A stretch of 63,885 bases of DNA. Origin: Muribaculaceae bacterium (GTDB lineage: Bacteria; Bacteroidota; Bacteroidia; Bacteroidales; Muribaculaceae). Position 1 is the stretch's first letter. Each line of letters begins with the position of its first letter. The notes under the pieces were generated by a model. That model had not been told where the DNA came from. It saw only the letters and a list, made by a program, of their open reading frames with translations, and searched no databases. Made by a program: the position numbers and the translations under genes. Of this stretch, positions 51,447 through 60,938 are shown one piece after another. The stretch covers positions 1 through 63,885 of the forward strand of contig JAHHQT010000002.1 in NCBI GenBank assembly GCA_020026215.1, written 5' to 3'.

Positions 51447-54400
51447 TTACAGTCTCACTATTTCATCTTCAACGATATACCAAATGTAGCCTTCAATGTT
51501 TTTATAGCCACATTCGCCGATGATATTCATATAGTTTTTAACCTGTTCGCGATATTTCTTGTCGTGTTGCTTACCGAACTTGTAGTCGATGATAATGGTC
51601 TTTCCGTCGGGAGTAACTACCATACGGTCAGGACGATATTCTTCGCCTTTGGCGTTGATGATCGTACGTTCCTTGATTAATTGGTTCCCTTCGGCAAACC
51701 ATTGTGAACAGTCTTTGTTTTCAAACCCTTTTGTCAAGATTCCACGGTATTTTTCGCTTTCTTTTAGGCTGTATATGCCCTTGGAAAGAAAATATCGGAC
51801 GGCAAAATCCAAATCATCTTTCACGTTGACTTTGCTGAGAATCGTATGGAGCACTTCGCCTTGGAATCGAGGATCGTCGTGACTGAAAGGAACTTGGTCT
51901 GGAACTTTGTATTTGGGAGTTTCGGATTTGACTATAGCTTGATAGTCAGGCATAGATTCATTCTCTGCTCTTTGCTTGTCTTTCTTCTCCTCCTTGATGG
52001 TAGGTTCTCCCAATTCAATTTTATCATCTTGCAGGAATTGGGCAACCGAAATCATCAAGCTGTTGTTGTCAACCGTTGCCACTTTCTGAAATTCGTTGAG
52101 TTGGTTGCTGAGGTCGCTTTTTCCATCACTATTCGTGTAGATGAGCAATTCGTTGACGGCACGTGTAAATGCCACGTACGTTTTGTTCAATGAGTCCATC
52201 TTGCTCTCATTTTCAATGAGTCTGAACTCGTTGTCGAACAAGGTGTAAACCTCGTTTTTTACCGTTTCGCGCTTGACAGGAAGAATTGGAGGAACAATAT
52301 CTGTGTTACCCTTAAATTCGCTGTGTAGCACTTTGCCAGGCAGCCATTCCAATCCCTGCTTGTCGAATTTCCAGTCGGCAAACGGAATGATGACACATGG
52401 AAATTCCAATCCTTTTGACTTGTGGATGGTGATGACCTTGATGGCATTGATATTGTCAGGGGAAGTGATGGTGCACTTGTGCTCATTTTTGTTCCACCAT
52501 TTCAAGAACATGTGCAGGTTAGAGCCAAAACGCTGTTCATAGCTGAGTACATAATCTTGGAATGCCTGAATGTAGGCGGTATCGTTTTGTGCCATTTCTG
52601 GGGTGATGTATTCTTTGATGATACGTTCCACAATGGCATCCAGGCCGGCACAGTCCTGAGCACCGTTCAAGAACTCTTCGTTCAAGTCGTTGTCCTGATT
52701 GTTGAATGCGTCGTAGAATGCCTTTGATGTATCCTCCTCGTGGCTCAAATTATAGTTGATACGCTTGATGATGAGGGGTAATTTGCGCTTTTTGTTCTTG
52801 TCGCCATTTTCATCATTGCTTTCCTTGATAGATGCTTTGTTGTCCAGCAGTGAAAGCACACCGAGTATAATTTTGACAGATGCCGATTTGTTGATTCTCA
52901 ACGATTCGTCGGAAACCACATTTAGTTCTATGTTGTCCTTATTATTGGCACTGTACTCCAATAATTTGTTGATAACCATGTCGCCTTCATCATTTGTGTT
53001 CACCAATATGGTGATGTCCTTTTGCTCGTACTTGCGTTGGAGTAAATCAAGAATATCTTCCAGCATTTTATTCAAGGCGAGGTCGGCAAATTTTTCTTGT
53101 TCTTGGGGTGTGATAAATTCCACCTTCACATGTCCCGGATGATTGATATTCTTAGGGGAAATACCTTGAACTACATTGGAATACACTTCATTCATTCCCA
53201 TATTTTTGGAAACGAAATCGAAGAAGGTGTTGTTGAATTTGATGACGTTTGCATTACTACGCCAGTTGGTGTTGGCTTCGGCTTTGCCGTTGTTCGGCTC
53301 TTTGATGTAAGTCGGGAACTCTTTGTAGATAGCCTCTTTTAGCAGTTTGGGGTCAGAGTTACGGAAACGGTAAATGCTTTGTTTCACGTCTCCGATAATC
53401 AAATTGTCGTTTTCTTCAGCCAGACTGTTGTTAATCAATGGTTTGATGTTATCCCACTGCATCTTGGAGGTATCTTGGAATTCATCCATCAGGTAATGCG
53501 ACAACTTCACGCCTACACGTTCGTAGATGAAGGGGGCATCTTCCTTGTTGATGATTTTACGGAGTATCTCGTTGGTATCAGAAAGTAGCAATACATTATT
53601 TTCTGTATTGTAATTTCTGATGTTCTTTTCGATGTCACCTAACAGTCCCAAAAAATATAATTGAGAGTGTATCATTCTGAAGGATTTTATCTTCACGATA
53701 CATTGCTTGGTTTCCTCCCAATAGTTTCGTATCTTGGTAACATCTTCTGGAGAGACCATGCTTGATTCTTTCTTGTTAAACCATTTGCTTTCATCGTTGT
53801 AATTTTCCAAGAAAGATTTTAGATTTTGGGTGCTGTTATAGTCAAAATCACCTTTCGCCTTGTTGAGGAGATTGGTGAAGTTCTTCTTGTAGGCAAGTCC
53901 GTTGTTTGTTGAAATATTCTCAATGGCTTGGGCATTGTCTTTGACTGCCTTTTTTAAAATTGCGGTTTTTACAGATAATGCATCTTTGAACTCCTTGATT
54001 TTTTGTCGGTCAGAGAGATATTCGTTGAGGGCATCGCGGTTCTTTTTAACAATCTCTTTGGACAAGTTGGCTGCAAATGAGCTCAAGGTTGTGCCACCCC
54101 CTTTTTTGCCCGATTCCTTGTTGTCGTTGAAAATGTTCCAACTTTTGCCGTCTTGCACTTTTGAGAGCATGAATTGTGACAACCAGTCAATCAGTGGTCC
54201 GTTTTCTTTTTTAGACTTTAGACGCAGGGACTGTTTCAAGTCGCTGATACCTACGGCAATGGCATAATCATCGTTGATTTCCACATTATAATTGCCTGCA
54301 ATGTCCGATTCGTGGGCAAACGTGCGGAGAATGGTCTGGAAGAAAGAGTCGATGGTGCTGACGTTGAAGTTGGTAAAATCATTCAAAATCTGGCTCATCA

Positions 54401-54710
54401 CCGTTGAGGCTGCCTTTTGAATGTCAGTCTCAGAAGCATGCAGATTGTCTTCTAAATATTTGAGATGGTCACTCTCTTTTGGTGTTTGGCTGAGAGTAAA
54501 CAGCTCTTTGATAATACGTTGCTTCATTTCGTCGGTCGCTTTATTTGTAAAGGTAATCGCCAAAACAGAGCGGTGCGCATTGTTGATGTGTCGGTTTAAA
54601 ACGTATTCATTTGTTTCGGGCTTTTTCTCACCCATTACCATCTTGAAATATTCGCGTACAAGAGTGAATGTTTTTCCGGAACCGGCTGATGCTTTATAAA
54701 CGTTAATCAT
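51447..54710 (-). CDS. AddA-like UvrD-family helicase with C-terminal nuclease
   Basis: A 1,087-residue superfamily 1 helicase. Motif I is ASAGSGKTF (residues 7-15), motif Ia region VLAITFTNKATDEMK, motif II HYLMDEFQDTS, motif IV NTNWRSN, motif V TIHKSKGLEFPCVIIPF and motif VI TYVAFTRAVNELL. The C-terminus has a RecB-type nuclease motif: EYRPDRMVVTPDG, then KTIIIDYKFGKQ. It fits AddA/RecB subunits, which process double-strand breaks. An AddB partner was not found on either side. The SUI1 gene lies 37 bp upstream in the same direction. Confidence 0.88.
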   Translation of the reverse strand: MINVYKASAGSGKTFTLVREYFKMVMGEKKPETNEYVLNRHINNAHRSVLAITFTNKATDEMKQRIIKELFTLSQTPKESDHLKYLEDNLHASETDIQKAASTVMSQILNDFTNFNVSTIDSFFQTILRTFAHESDIAGNYNVEINDDYAIAVGISDLKQSLRLKSKKENGPLIDWLSQFMLSKVQDGKSWNIFNDNKESGKKGGGTTLSSFAANLSKEIVKKNRDALNEYLSDRQKIKEFKDALSVKTAILKKAVKDNAQAIENISTNNGLAYKKNFTNLLNKAKGDFDYNSTQNLKSFLENYNDESKWFNKKESSMVSPEDVTKIRNYWEETKQCIVKIKSFRMIHSQLYFLGLLGDIEKNIRNYNTENNVLLLSDTNEILRKIINKEDAPFIYERVGVKLSHYLMDEFQDTSKMQWDNIKPLINNSLAEENDNLIIGDVKQSIYRFRNSDPKLLKEAIYKEFPTYIKEPNNGKAEANTNWRSNANVIKFNNTFFDFVSKNMGMNEVYSNVVQGISPKNINHPGHVKVEFITPQEQEKFADLALNKMLEDILDLLQRKYEQKDITILVNTNDEGDMVINKLLEYSANNKDNIELNVVSDESLRINKSASVKIILGVLSLLDNKASIKESNDENGDKNKKRKLPLIIKRINYNLSHEEDTSKAFYDAFNNQDNDLNEEFLNGAQDCAGLDAIVERIIKEYITPEMAQNDTAYIQAFQDYVLSYEQRFGSNLHMFLKWWNKNEHKCTITSPDNINAIKVITIHKSKGLEFPCVIIPFADWKFDKQGLEWLPGKVLHSEFKGNTDIVPPILPVKRETVKNEVYTLFDNEFRLIENESKMDSLNKTYVAFTRAVNELLIYTNSDGKSDLSNQLNEFQKVATVDNNSLMISVAQFLQDDKIELGEPTIKEEKKDKQRAENESMPDYQAIVKSETPKYKVPDQVPFSHDDPRFQGEVLHTILSKVNVKDDLDFAVRYFLSKGIYSLKESEKYRGILTKGFENKDCSQWFAEGNQLIKERTIINAKGEEYRPDRMVVTPDGKTIIIDYKFGKQHDKKYREQVKNYMNIIGECGYKNIEGYIWYIVEDEIVRL

Positions 54711-54747
54711 TAGTCCTAAATTTCGAAATGTGTTTTTATATATTATA

Positions 54748-55089
54748 TTATATTATTTTCACCTTATATCCATCAGCAGTAAGCAGTTCTTTCACCTTTT
54801 GGCGAAAGTCACCTTGTAGCAATATCTCACCGTTACGGGCAGAACCTCCGACGCCACATTTGGTCTTCAGCTTTTTCGCCAAATCCTTCAAGTCGTCGTC
54901 AGTGCCAATGAAGTCGGTAATAAGAGTTACTTCTTTGCCTTTACGGTTCTTTTTGTCAAGCATAATTTTCAGCTTTTGCTTTTCCGGGGGCAAAGTTTCC
55001 TGTTCTTCCTCTTCTTCAGTTTCGAACTGCATATTAGGGTTTGTAGAGTAAACAATGTTGAGTCGTTGTTTCCAGTCGTTATCTTTCAT
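54748..55089 (-). CDS. SUI1/eIF1-type translation factor (YciH family)
   Basis: A 113-residue protein from ATG 55089 (MKDNDWKQRLNIVYSTNPN). The C-terminal SUI1 domain shows KNRKGKEVTLITDFIGTDDD, then KTKCGVGGSARNGEILLQGDF and QKVKELLTADGYKVK. The N-terminal 40 residues are acidic and variable (EEEEEQETLPPEKQK). Bacterial YciH homologues modulate initiation fidelity. The start is set by the divergent promoter at 55108-55115, which puts the upstream ATG at 55110 outside the transcript. It probably shares a transcript with the helicase gene. Confidence 0.92.
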   Translation of the reverse strand: MKDNDWKQRLNIVYSTNPNMQFETEEEEEQETLPPEKQKLKIMLDKKNRKGKEVTLITDFIGTDDDLKDLAKKLKTKCGVGGSARNGEILLQGDFRQKVKELLTADGYKVKII

Positions 55090-55107
55090 TTTCGTTTTAT
55101 TTTTACC

Positions 55108-55125
55108 CAAAATTATGTAATTTTG
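55108..55125. promoter_or_regulatory. back-to-back divergent promoters of SUI1 and porT
   Basis: CAAAATTATGTAATTTTG holds TAATTTTG on the plus strand (55118-55125) and on the minus strand (55115-55108), as 8-bp mirror arms 2 bp apart. For the minus-strand gene a TTG lies at 55138-55136 with a 20-bp spacer. Predicted starts are near 55101 (minus) and 55132 (plus). Confidence 0.55.
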
Positions 55126-55169
55126 CCGAAGTTTGCAATAACATGGACATTTTTACGTTTAGTGTTTAG

Positions 55170-55889
55170 ATGAAAAAGGTATATACCTACATATTATTAA
55201 TATTATCGGTGATTACATCGATTCCTGTATTCGCCCAAGACAACGATAAAATTCTGAATCGACCTTATGCTGATTTGAAGAGATTCCACTATGGTTTTTC
55301 TGTCGGATTTTTCAACCAAAGTCTTTGGATGACTCACAATGGTATGATTACTGATAATGGGGAACAATGGTTTGCCGATCAGTCGGGGCTTGCACCTGGA
55401 TTCTGTGTGAATATCTTGGGAGACTTGCGATTGGCGGAACATTTCAATTTGCGTCTCACTCCGGGTATGTATTTTGGAAACCGCACCTTGACTTTCCGCG
55501 ATGCCAAAAGTGGCAACGTTGAAAAGCAGGACTTGAAAAATGCTTCCATCGTGTTGCCTTTTGATGTCAAGATGTCAGCCAAACGTTGGCGCAATCTTCG
55601 TCCTTATGTTACTACCGGTGTTCTTGCCGCGTTCGATTTGACAAAGGAGAAAGACGACGAATTGTTGTGGATGAAGGGTACGGATATGTTCTTAACCATT
55701 GGTTTCGGTCTGGATGTGTATGTGCCTTATTTCAAATTTATACCCGAGGTTAAATTCTGCTTTGGTCTAAAGAACATGATTGAAAAGAATCGTCCTGACT
55801 TGGCTGATGACCCGAACAAACTGAAATTTACACAATCATTGGACAAGGCCATTTCCAATATGGTTGTATTTACGTTCTATTTTGAATAA
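55170..55889 (+). CDS. porT: T9SS outer-membrane protein PorT
   Basis: A 239-residue protein with signal peptide MKKVYTYILLILSVITSIPV ending VFAQ, followed by NRPYADLKRFHYGFSVGF, the conserved start of PorT-family barrels. Later strands (FCVNILGDLRLAEHFNLRLTP, first part FCVNILGDLRLAEHF, and FIPEVKFCFGLKNMI) and the last VVFTFYFE suit an 8-stranded barrel. PorT is essential for secretion of gingipains in Porphyromonas, where the gene is separate from porPKLMN. Here it heads that operon, 5 bp before porP. Confidence 0.87.
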   Translation: MKKVYTYILLILSVITSIPVFAQDNDKILNRPYADLKRFHYGFSVGFFNQSLWMTHNGMITDNGEQWFADQSGLAPGFCVNILGDLRLAEHFNLRLTPGMYFGNRTLTFRDAKSGNVEKQDLKNASIVLPFDVKMSAKRWRNLRPYVTTGVLAAFDLTKEKDDELLWMKGTDMFLTIGFGLDVYVPYFKFIPEVKFCFGLKNMIEKNRPDLADDPNKLKFTQSLDKAISNMVVFTFYFE

Positions 55890-55894
55890 TTGAA

Positions 55895-56884
55895 TTGAAA
55901 AAATCGTCTATCATATTATTTAATATTGCAGTATTGCTTGTCACCTTGTTTGTAGGTACGGACAAAGCCGTTGCACAGGTGGATACGCAATTGTCGCAAT
56001 ATTGGGCGATGCCTGCATACTATAATCCTGCCGCTACAGGCCGTACGGACTACATTCACATCATGGGTGGTACTCGTATGCAATGGGTGGGTATCAAAAA
56101 AGCTCCACGTGCATTCCTTGTCGGAGCGGATATGCCTTTGAAACTTTTTAAGAAACGCTTTGGTGTCGGTATAATGGTCCAGCAGGAAAGTTTGGGCTTG
56201 TTCTCCAATATGGATTTTGGAGCACAGGCTTCCTACAAGTTGAAACTGTTTAAAGGCGAATTGAGCGTAGGTCTTCAGTTCGGATTGTTTGACCAAAAAT
56301 TCAAGGGCTCGGATGTGAAATTGCCGAGTGGCGACGATTTCCATCAGGATGCTGATGATGCTATCCCTGAAAATGACTTGCACGGTACTGCATTTGACTT
56401 GAATTTGGGCGTGTTCTATACCCATAAATGGTTTTGGGCAGGACTGTCGGTGACACACGTTACAGAGCCTACCGTTTCTCTGAATACAGAGGACGGAACA
56501 TCGGAAACTTTGTTTGAATCACAAGCAGGCAGAATGTTTTATTTTATGGCAGGTAGCAATATTCCGATAAAAAATACGTTATTTGAAATACAACCTTCAT
56601 TGATGGTGAAGAGTGATTTTTCATTCGTTCAGCCTGAAGTAACGGCAAGAGTGCGTTACAATAAATTCCTTTCCGGTGGTGTCGGATACCGCTATAATGA
56701 CGGTGTTACGATACAAATTGGGGCTGAGTTCAAAAACTTCTTCGTGGGATATAGTTACGACTATCCCACTTCTGCCATTTCAAAGGTCAGCAGCGGTAGC
56801 CATGAGGTTTTTGTCGGCTATAACGTAAAACTGAATTTATCAGAAAAAAATAAAAACAAACATAAGAGTATTCGTATAATGTAA
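55895..56884 (+). CDS. porP: T9SS membrane protein PorP (PorP/SprF family), TTG start
   Basis: A 329-residue protein with signal peptide KKSSIILFNIAVLLVTLFVG and the PorP/SprF start VDTQLSQYWAMPAYYNPAATG, of which QYWAMPAYYNPAATG is the key part. Barrel strands and the late GGVGYRYNDGVTIQIGAEF are typical. The only plausible initiation codon is TTG 55895, 5 bp after the porT stop: no ATG lies between the upstream in-frame stop (55883-55885) and the signal peptide. PorP is an outer-membrane T9SS component that contacts the PorK-PorN ring in other species. The tail is basic (KNKHKSIRIM). Confidence 0.92.
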   Translation: MKKSSIILFNIAVLLVTLFVGTDKAVAQVDTQLSQYWAMPAYYNPAATGRTDYIHIMGGTRMQWVGIKKAPRAFLVGADMPLKLFKKRFGVGIMVQQESLGLFSNMDFGAQASYKLKLFKGELSVGLQFGLFDQKFKGSDVKLPSGDDFHQDADDAIPENDLHGTAFDLNLGVFYTHKWFWAGLSVTHVTEPTVSLNTEDGTSETLFESQAGRMFYFMAGSNIPIKNTLFEIQPSLMVKSDFSFVQPEVTARVRYNKFLSGGVGYRYNDGVTIQIGAEFKNFFVGYSYDYPTSAISKVSSGSHEVFVGYNVKLNLSEKNKNKHKSIRIM

Positions 56885-56888
56885 GTAT

Positions 56889-58316
56889 ATGAAAAAAATC
56901 GTAAGTTATATCGCTTTAGGATTGATGGTAACATCATGTGCATTCTCTTCCAAAACATCTTTCGGTGGGGAAGGCGGTGAAGTGACCGGTGTCCGTGGTA
57001 CGGCTATGAATGAGCCTACACCGTACGGAATGGTGTTGGTTAGCCGTGGTTCTATGAAAGTAGGACCGAATCAAGACGACAGCCTTTGGAACATCAAAGC
57101 TAATCCAAATGGTATGTCTGTTGAATCTTTTTGGATGGACGAAACTGAAATTACTAATTCCAAATACAAACAATTCGTTTTTTGGGTGCGTGACTCTATC
57201 ATCCGTGAACGCTTGGCAGACCCTGCTTATGGCGGTGACGAAGATTTTAAAATTGAGGAAGACAAAGAGGGCAATCCTATTAAACCTTACTTGAATTGGA
57301 AGAAACCTATTCCATGGCGTAATCCGACAGAAGACGAACAACGCGCCATCGCGAGCCTATATCGTCAGAACATGATTACAGGTGTGTGGGAATTGGATCC
57401 GACTCAGTTGAACTATCGTTACGAAATTTACAACTTAACAGAAGCTGCAAAACGTAAAAACCGTTTTGACGCTACTCGTCGTATTTACAATACAGATATT
57501 CCAGTAAGCGATGAAAATCCTACTATCTCTAAGGATACAGCTTATGTAAATGACAACGGTGATATTGTAAGAGAAACCATCACTCGTCAATTGTCAAGTG
57601 ATTTTGATTTCTTGAACACTTACATCGTCAATGTTTATCCTGATACTACAGCATGGATTAACGATTTTGAAAATGCTTACAACGAACCTTATACAAGAAT
57701 GTATTTCAACCACCCTGGATACAATGATTATCCTGTTGTAGGTGTAAGTTGGGAACAAGCCAACGCATTCTCTCACTGGCGTACTGACTATTTGCGCCGT
57801 TCATTGGGCCGTCAAGGTGTCTATATTGAACCTTACCGTTTGCCTACTGAAGCTGAATGGGAATATGCAGCACGTACTGGTGTGAATGAAAACAAATATC
57901 CATGGGCAGGCGACCTCCCAATTTCTGATTCGGGTTGCTTCTACGCCAACTTGAAACCGGGAGAAGGCAACTACATCAAGGACGGTAACTTGATTACATC
58001 ACGTGTGGGAACTTATGAACCTAACGATTTCGGCGTTTACGACATGGCAGGTAACGTGAGTGAATGGACTTCTACAGCATATACTGAAAGTATAGATAAA
58101 TTGACCAGCGATATCAACCCTGAATATCGTTACAATTCAGCCAAGGAAGACCCTTATCGTATGAAACGTAAGATTGTACGTGGCGGTTCTTGGAAAGACA
58201 TTGCTCACAACGTACGTTCCGATCTTCGTCAATGGGAATACCAAAATGAACAACGTTCATACATCGGTTTCCGTTGCGTTCGTACACAAATTGGTTTTGC
58301 AAAAGGTCGTAAATAA
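56889..58316 (+). CDS. porK: T9SS ring lipoprotein PorK (GldK)
   Basis: A 475-residue outer-membrane lipoprotein: signal MKKIVSYIALGLMVTSC, then AFSSKTSFGG. The body is a formylglycine-generating-enzyme-like (FGE/SUMF1) domain, including PTEAEWEYAARTG, NDFGVYDMAGNVSEWTS and IVRGGSWKDIAHNVRSD, ending YIGFRCVRTQIGF. PorK with PorN forms the large periplasmic ring of the T9SS. A 150-residue insert splits the fold, as in other GldK proteins. It starts 4 bp after porP. Confidence 0.96.
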   Translation: MKKIVSYIALGLMVTSCAFSSKTSFGGEGGEVTGVRGTAMNEPTPYGMVLVSRGSMKVGPNQDDSLWNIKANPNGMSVESFWMDETEITNSKYKQFVFWVRDSIIRERLADPAYGGDEDFKIEEDKEGNPIKPYLNWKKPIPWRNPTEDEQRAIASLYRQNMITGVWELDPTQLNYRYEIYNLTEAAKRKNRFDATRRIYNTDIPVSDENPTISKDTAYVNDNGDIVRETITRQLSSDFDFLNTYIVNVYPDTTAWINDFENAYNEPYTRMYFNHPGYNDYPVVGVSWEQANAFSHWRTDYLRRSLGRQGVYIEPYRLPTEAEWEYAARTGVNENKYPWAGDLPISDSGCFYANLKPGEGNYIKDGNLITSRVGTYEPNDFGVYDMAGNVSEWTSTAYTESIDKLTSDINPEYRYNSAKEDPYRMKRKIVRGGSWKDIAHNVRSDLRQWEYQNEQRSYIGFRCVRTQIGFAKGRK

Positions 58317-58363
58317 TTCACGTTTCATCATTAAAGTCTAATCATAAATAAAACTGCTTGATT

Positions 58364-59296
58364 ATGGGCAAGTATAAAAAATATAAAAATATAATCGAAG
58401 CTTTCCTTTCAGGAGAAAAGGGACAACGATTCTTCAATTTCGCATATAGTATTGGTGCAGCCGTCGTAATTTGGGGTGCATTGTTTAAGATATTACACTT
58501 ACCGGGTGGTAACACTTTGTTGTCAATCGGTATGGGTACTGAGGTGTTAATGTTCGTGCTTACTGCATTTGACCGTCCACCTCGTGAATATCACTGGGAA
58601 GAAGTGTTCCCTGTGTTTGCCAGCAAGAATCCTGAAGACCGCCCTGACTTTTCTAAAGGTAGTGTGGTTATCGGTGGTACTCCTGTTGAAGCAGGACAAG
58701 TTATCAATGCAGGTGCTACTGCACCAGCAGCGAAGGTGCGTTCAACAACTCCGAATCCGCAACCTATCCAGACTCCAACCGACATTCAAGGTGCATCTGA
58801 CCTTTACATTGCCCAAATGACTTCCATTGCAGAACAAATGGAACAACTTCGTGCTACAACAGAAGCGTTGAACAACGTTTCAAACATTTTGTTGGACAGC
58901 TACAAGGCTATTACTGAAAATTCAGAAAACATCACTCAAAGTTCAACAGGTTACGTGGAACAAATGACCAGCTTGAACCGCAATATTTCAGGTTTGAACA
59001 CCATCTACGAAATTCAGTTGAAGAGTGTTTCTTCTCAATTGGACAACATTGACAAGGTGAACAAGGGCTTGAAGGACATCAGTAGCATGTACGAACGTTC
59101 TGCTTCTGAAAGCAACCGCTACTGTGAAGAAACTCAGAAGATGGCTCAATATATGCAACAGTTGAATTCTGTGTATGAAAAGATGATTACAGCCATGCAA
59201 ATCAATATGTATCGTCCGATGGCAAATCCTATGGATGTTCCTGTTCAACCAAAGGCTGAACAACCTGCAGAAGAACCAAAGCAAGAAGAAAAATAA
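58364..59296 (+). CDS. porL: T9SS motor protein PorL (GldL)
   Basis: A 310-residue inner-membrane protein from ATG 58364 (MGKYKKYKNIIEAF); a TTG six bases upstream is not used. Two helices, FFNFAYSIGAAVVIWGALF and NTLLSIGMGTEVLMFVLTAF, hold the conserved Glu of GTEVLMF that is implicated in proton flow. The C-terminal cytoplasmic part is a long coiled coil (about 150-270) followed by a Pro/Glu-rich tail. Five PorL surround two PorM in the T9SS motor of studied species. It is followed by an intercistronic hairpin. Confidence 0.96.
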   Translation: MGKYKKYKNIIEAFLSGEKGQRFFNFAYSIGAAVVIWGALFKILHLPGGNTLLSIGMGTEVLMFVLTAFDRPPREYHWEEVFPVFASKNPEDRPDFSKGSVVIGGTPVEAGQVINAGATAPAAKVRSTTPNPQPIQTPTDIQGASDLYIAQMTSIAEQMEQLRATTEALNNVSNILLDSYKAITENSENITQSSTGYVEQMTSLNRNISGLNTIYEIQLKSVSSQLDNIDKVNKGLKDISSMYERSASESNRYCEETQKMAQYMQQLNSVYEKMITAMQINMYRPMANPMDVPVQPKAEQPAEEPKQEEK

Positions 59297-59322
59297 TAAA
59301 TTGTAGTGTTTCGTGAATGTGG

Positions 59323-59344
59323 AAGCACATTCCGATTGTAATAA
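59323..59344 (+). repeat. hairpin between porL and porM
   Basis: GAATGTG (59325-59331), loop GAAG, CACATTC (59336-59342), extended by CG pairs with a bulge. It has no T-run, so it is not a terminator; it may affect mRNA stability or porM translation. Confidence 0.55.
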
Positions 59345-59365
59345 AAAGGAGAACATAATTTAAAA

Positions 59366-60931
59366 ATGGGAACAAACGGAAACGTAGCAAGAATGAGCCC
59401 TCGTCAGAAGATGATTAACTTGATGTACATCGTTCTGACTGCCATGCTCGCACTCAATGTTTCGAGTGACGTGCTCAACGGGTTTAGTCTTGTAGAAGAT
59501 GGTTTGAACCGCACAAATATAAATGTCAGCGACCGTAACACTGCAATTTACAACCAATTAAAGAAGTTCAGTGAAAAGAACCCACAAAAAGGTAAACAGT
59601 GGTATGACAGAGCGACCGACGTGCGCTTGAGAACCATTAAATTAAGTTCATATATAGATTCATTGAAATTGGCTATCGTTAAGGAGGCCGATGGCGATGA
59701 TGCCAATATTCGTGATATTCAAAGCAAGGACAACTTGGAAGCTGCCGCTAAAATCATGTTGAACTACAAACACGGCAACAGATTGAAAGCGAGCTTGGGC
59801 GAATATCAGAATTTCATTTCTCAATATTTGACTGACGAAGCAAAACGTGCCATGGTTGCCAAAGCATTGTCAACCGAAGATTTCGCCCAAAAGGGAACAA
59901 TGATTAAAACCCCTTGGGAAATTGGCATGTTCGAAAATATGCCTGTAGTGGCTGCGGTAACCTTGATGACTAAAATGCAAAACGACTTGCTGTTTGCGGA
60001 AGGTGAAGCATTGACTACTTTGTTGAACAATATTGATGCCGGTGACGTTCGTGTGAACCAATTGGATGCCTTTGTTATTCCAAACTCCAAATTGGTGATG
60101 CGTGGTGGCAAGTATTCAGCTGACATCGTTTTGGCGGCTGTCGATACTACCCAACGTCCTAAAATCGTGATTGACGGCAAGGTGTTGCCTGTCAATACTC
60201 GTACTTATGAATTGTACACCGGAAAGACCGGTACATTCAATTATACAGGTTATTTGGAAGTGCCTCGTGGCGACGGTTCAATTTCTCGTCACGAATTCAA
60301 ATCCGACTATACTGTTATTGAACCGATGGCTACCATTTCTGCCACTATGATGAACGTGCTTTATGCAGGTATTGATAACCCTATCAGTATTTCTGTCCCG
60401 GGTGTGGCACAAAATGCCATTACAGCGACAATGACCAACGGTGCTTTGAAACGTAGCGGTGATGTTTGGAACGCACGTCCTACCAAGGTGGGTGCTGAAT
60501 GTGTGATTACCGTAACTGCGGCAATTGATGGCAAGTCTCAAAAGATTTCCACCACTTCATTCCGCGTTCGCAAATTGCCTGATCCAACTCCTTACATCGC
60601 ATACAAGGACAGTAAAGGTAATGAAATGCGCTACAAAGGTTCACGCCCATTCCCGAAAACCATCTTGTTATCCACTCCGGGTATTCAGGCTGCTATCGAC
60701 GATGACTTGTTGAATGTGCAATATAAAGTGTTGTCGTTTGAGACAGTGGTGTTCGACTCTATGGGTAACGCCATTCCTGAAACCTCCGACGGTGCTAATT
60801 TCTCACAAAGACAAAAGAACAGTTTCCGCCGTCTTTCACGTGGAAAACGTTTCTATATCTCACGTGTTAAAGCCATTGGTCCTGACGGTATCACTCGTGA
60901 CCTTGCTCCGATGGAAGTGATTGTAAACTAA
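59366..60931 (+). CDS. porM: T9SS motor protein PorM (GldM)
   Basis: A 521-residue protein anchored by one N-terminal helix (MINLMYIVLTAMLALNVSS), preceded by RMSPRQK with conserved Arg, and carrying four periplasmic domains (D1 helical, D2-D4 beta-rich). The first periplasmic stretch VLNGFSLVEDGLNRTN and the D4 end RDLAPMEVIVN are typical. PorM dimers couple the PorL ring to PorK-PorN across the periplasm. A purine-rich AAGGAG lies 14 bp before the ATG, farther than a normal ribosome-binding site. Confidence 0.96.
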   Translation: MGTNGNVARMSPRQKMINLMYIVLTAMLALNVSSDVLNGFSLVEDGLNRTNINVSDRNTAIYNQLKKFSEKNPQKGKQWYDRATDVRLRTIKLSSYIDSLKLAIVKEADGDDANIRDIQSKDNLEAAAKIMLNYKHGNRLKASLGEYQNFISQYLTDEAKRAMVAKALSTEDFAQKGTMIKTPWEIGMFENMPVVAAVTLMTKMQNDLLFAEGEALTTLLNNIDAGDVRVNQLDAFVIPNSKLVMRGGKYSADIVLAAVDTTQRPKIVIDGKVLPVNTRTYELYTGKTGTFNYTGYLEVPRGDGSISRHEFKSDYTVIEPMATISATMMNVLYAGIDNPISISVPGVAQNAITATMTNGALKRSGDVWNARPTKVGAECVITVTAAIDGKSQKISTTSFRVRKLPDPTPYIAYKDSKGNEMRYKGSRPFPKTILLSTPGIQAAIDDDLLNVQYKVLSFETVVFDSMGNAIPETSDGANFSQRQKNSFRRLSRGKRFYISRVKAIGPDGITRDLAPMEVIVN

Positions 60932-60938
60932 AGTAAGA

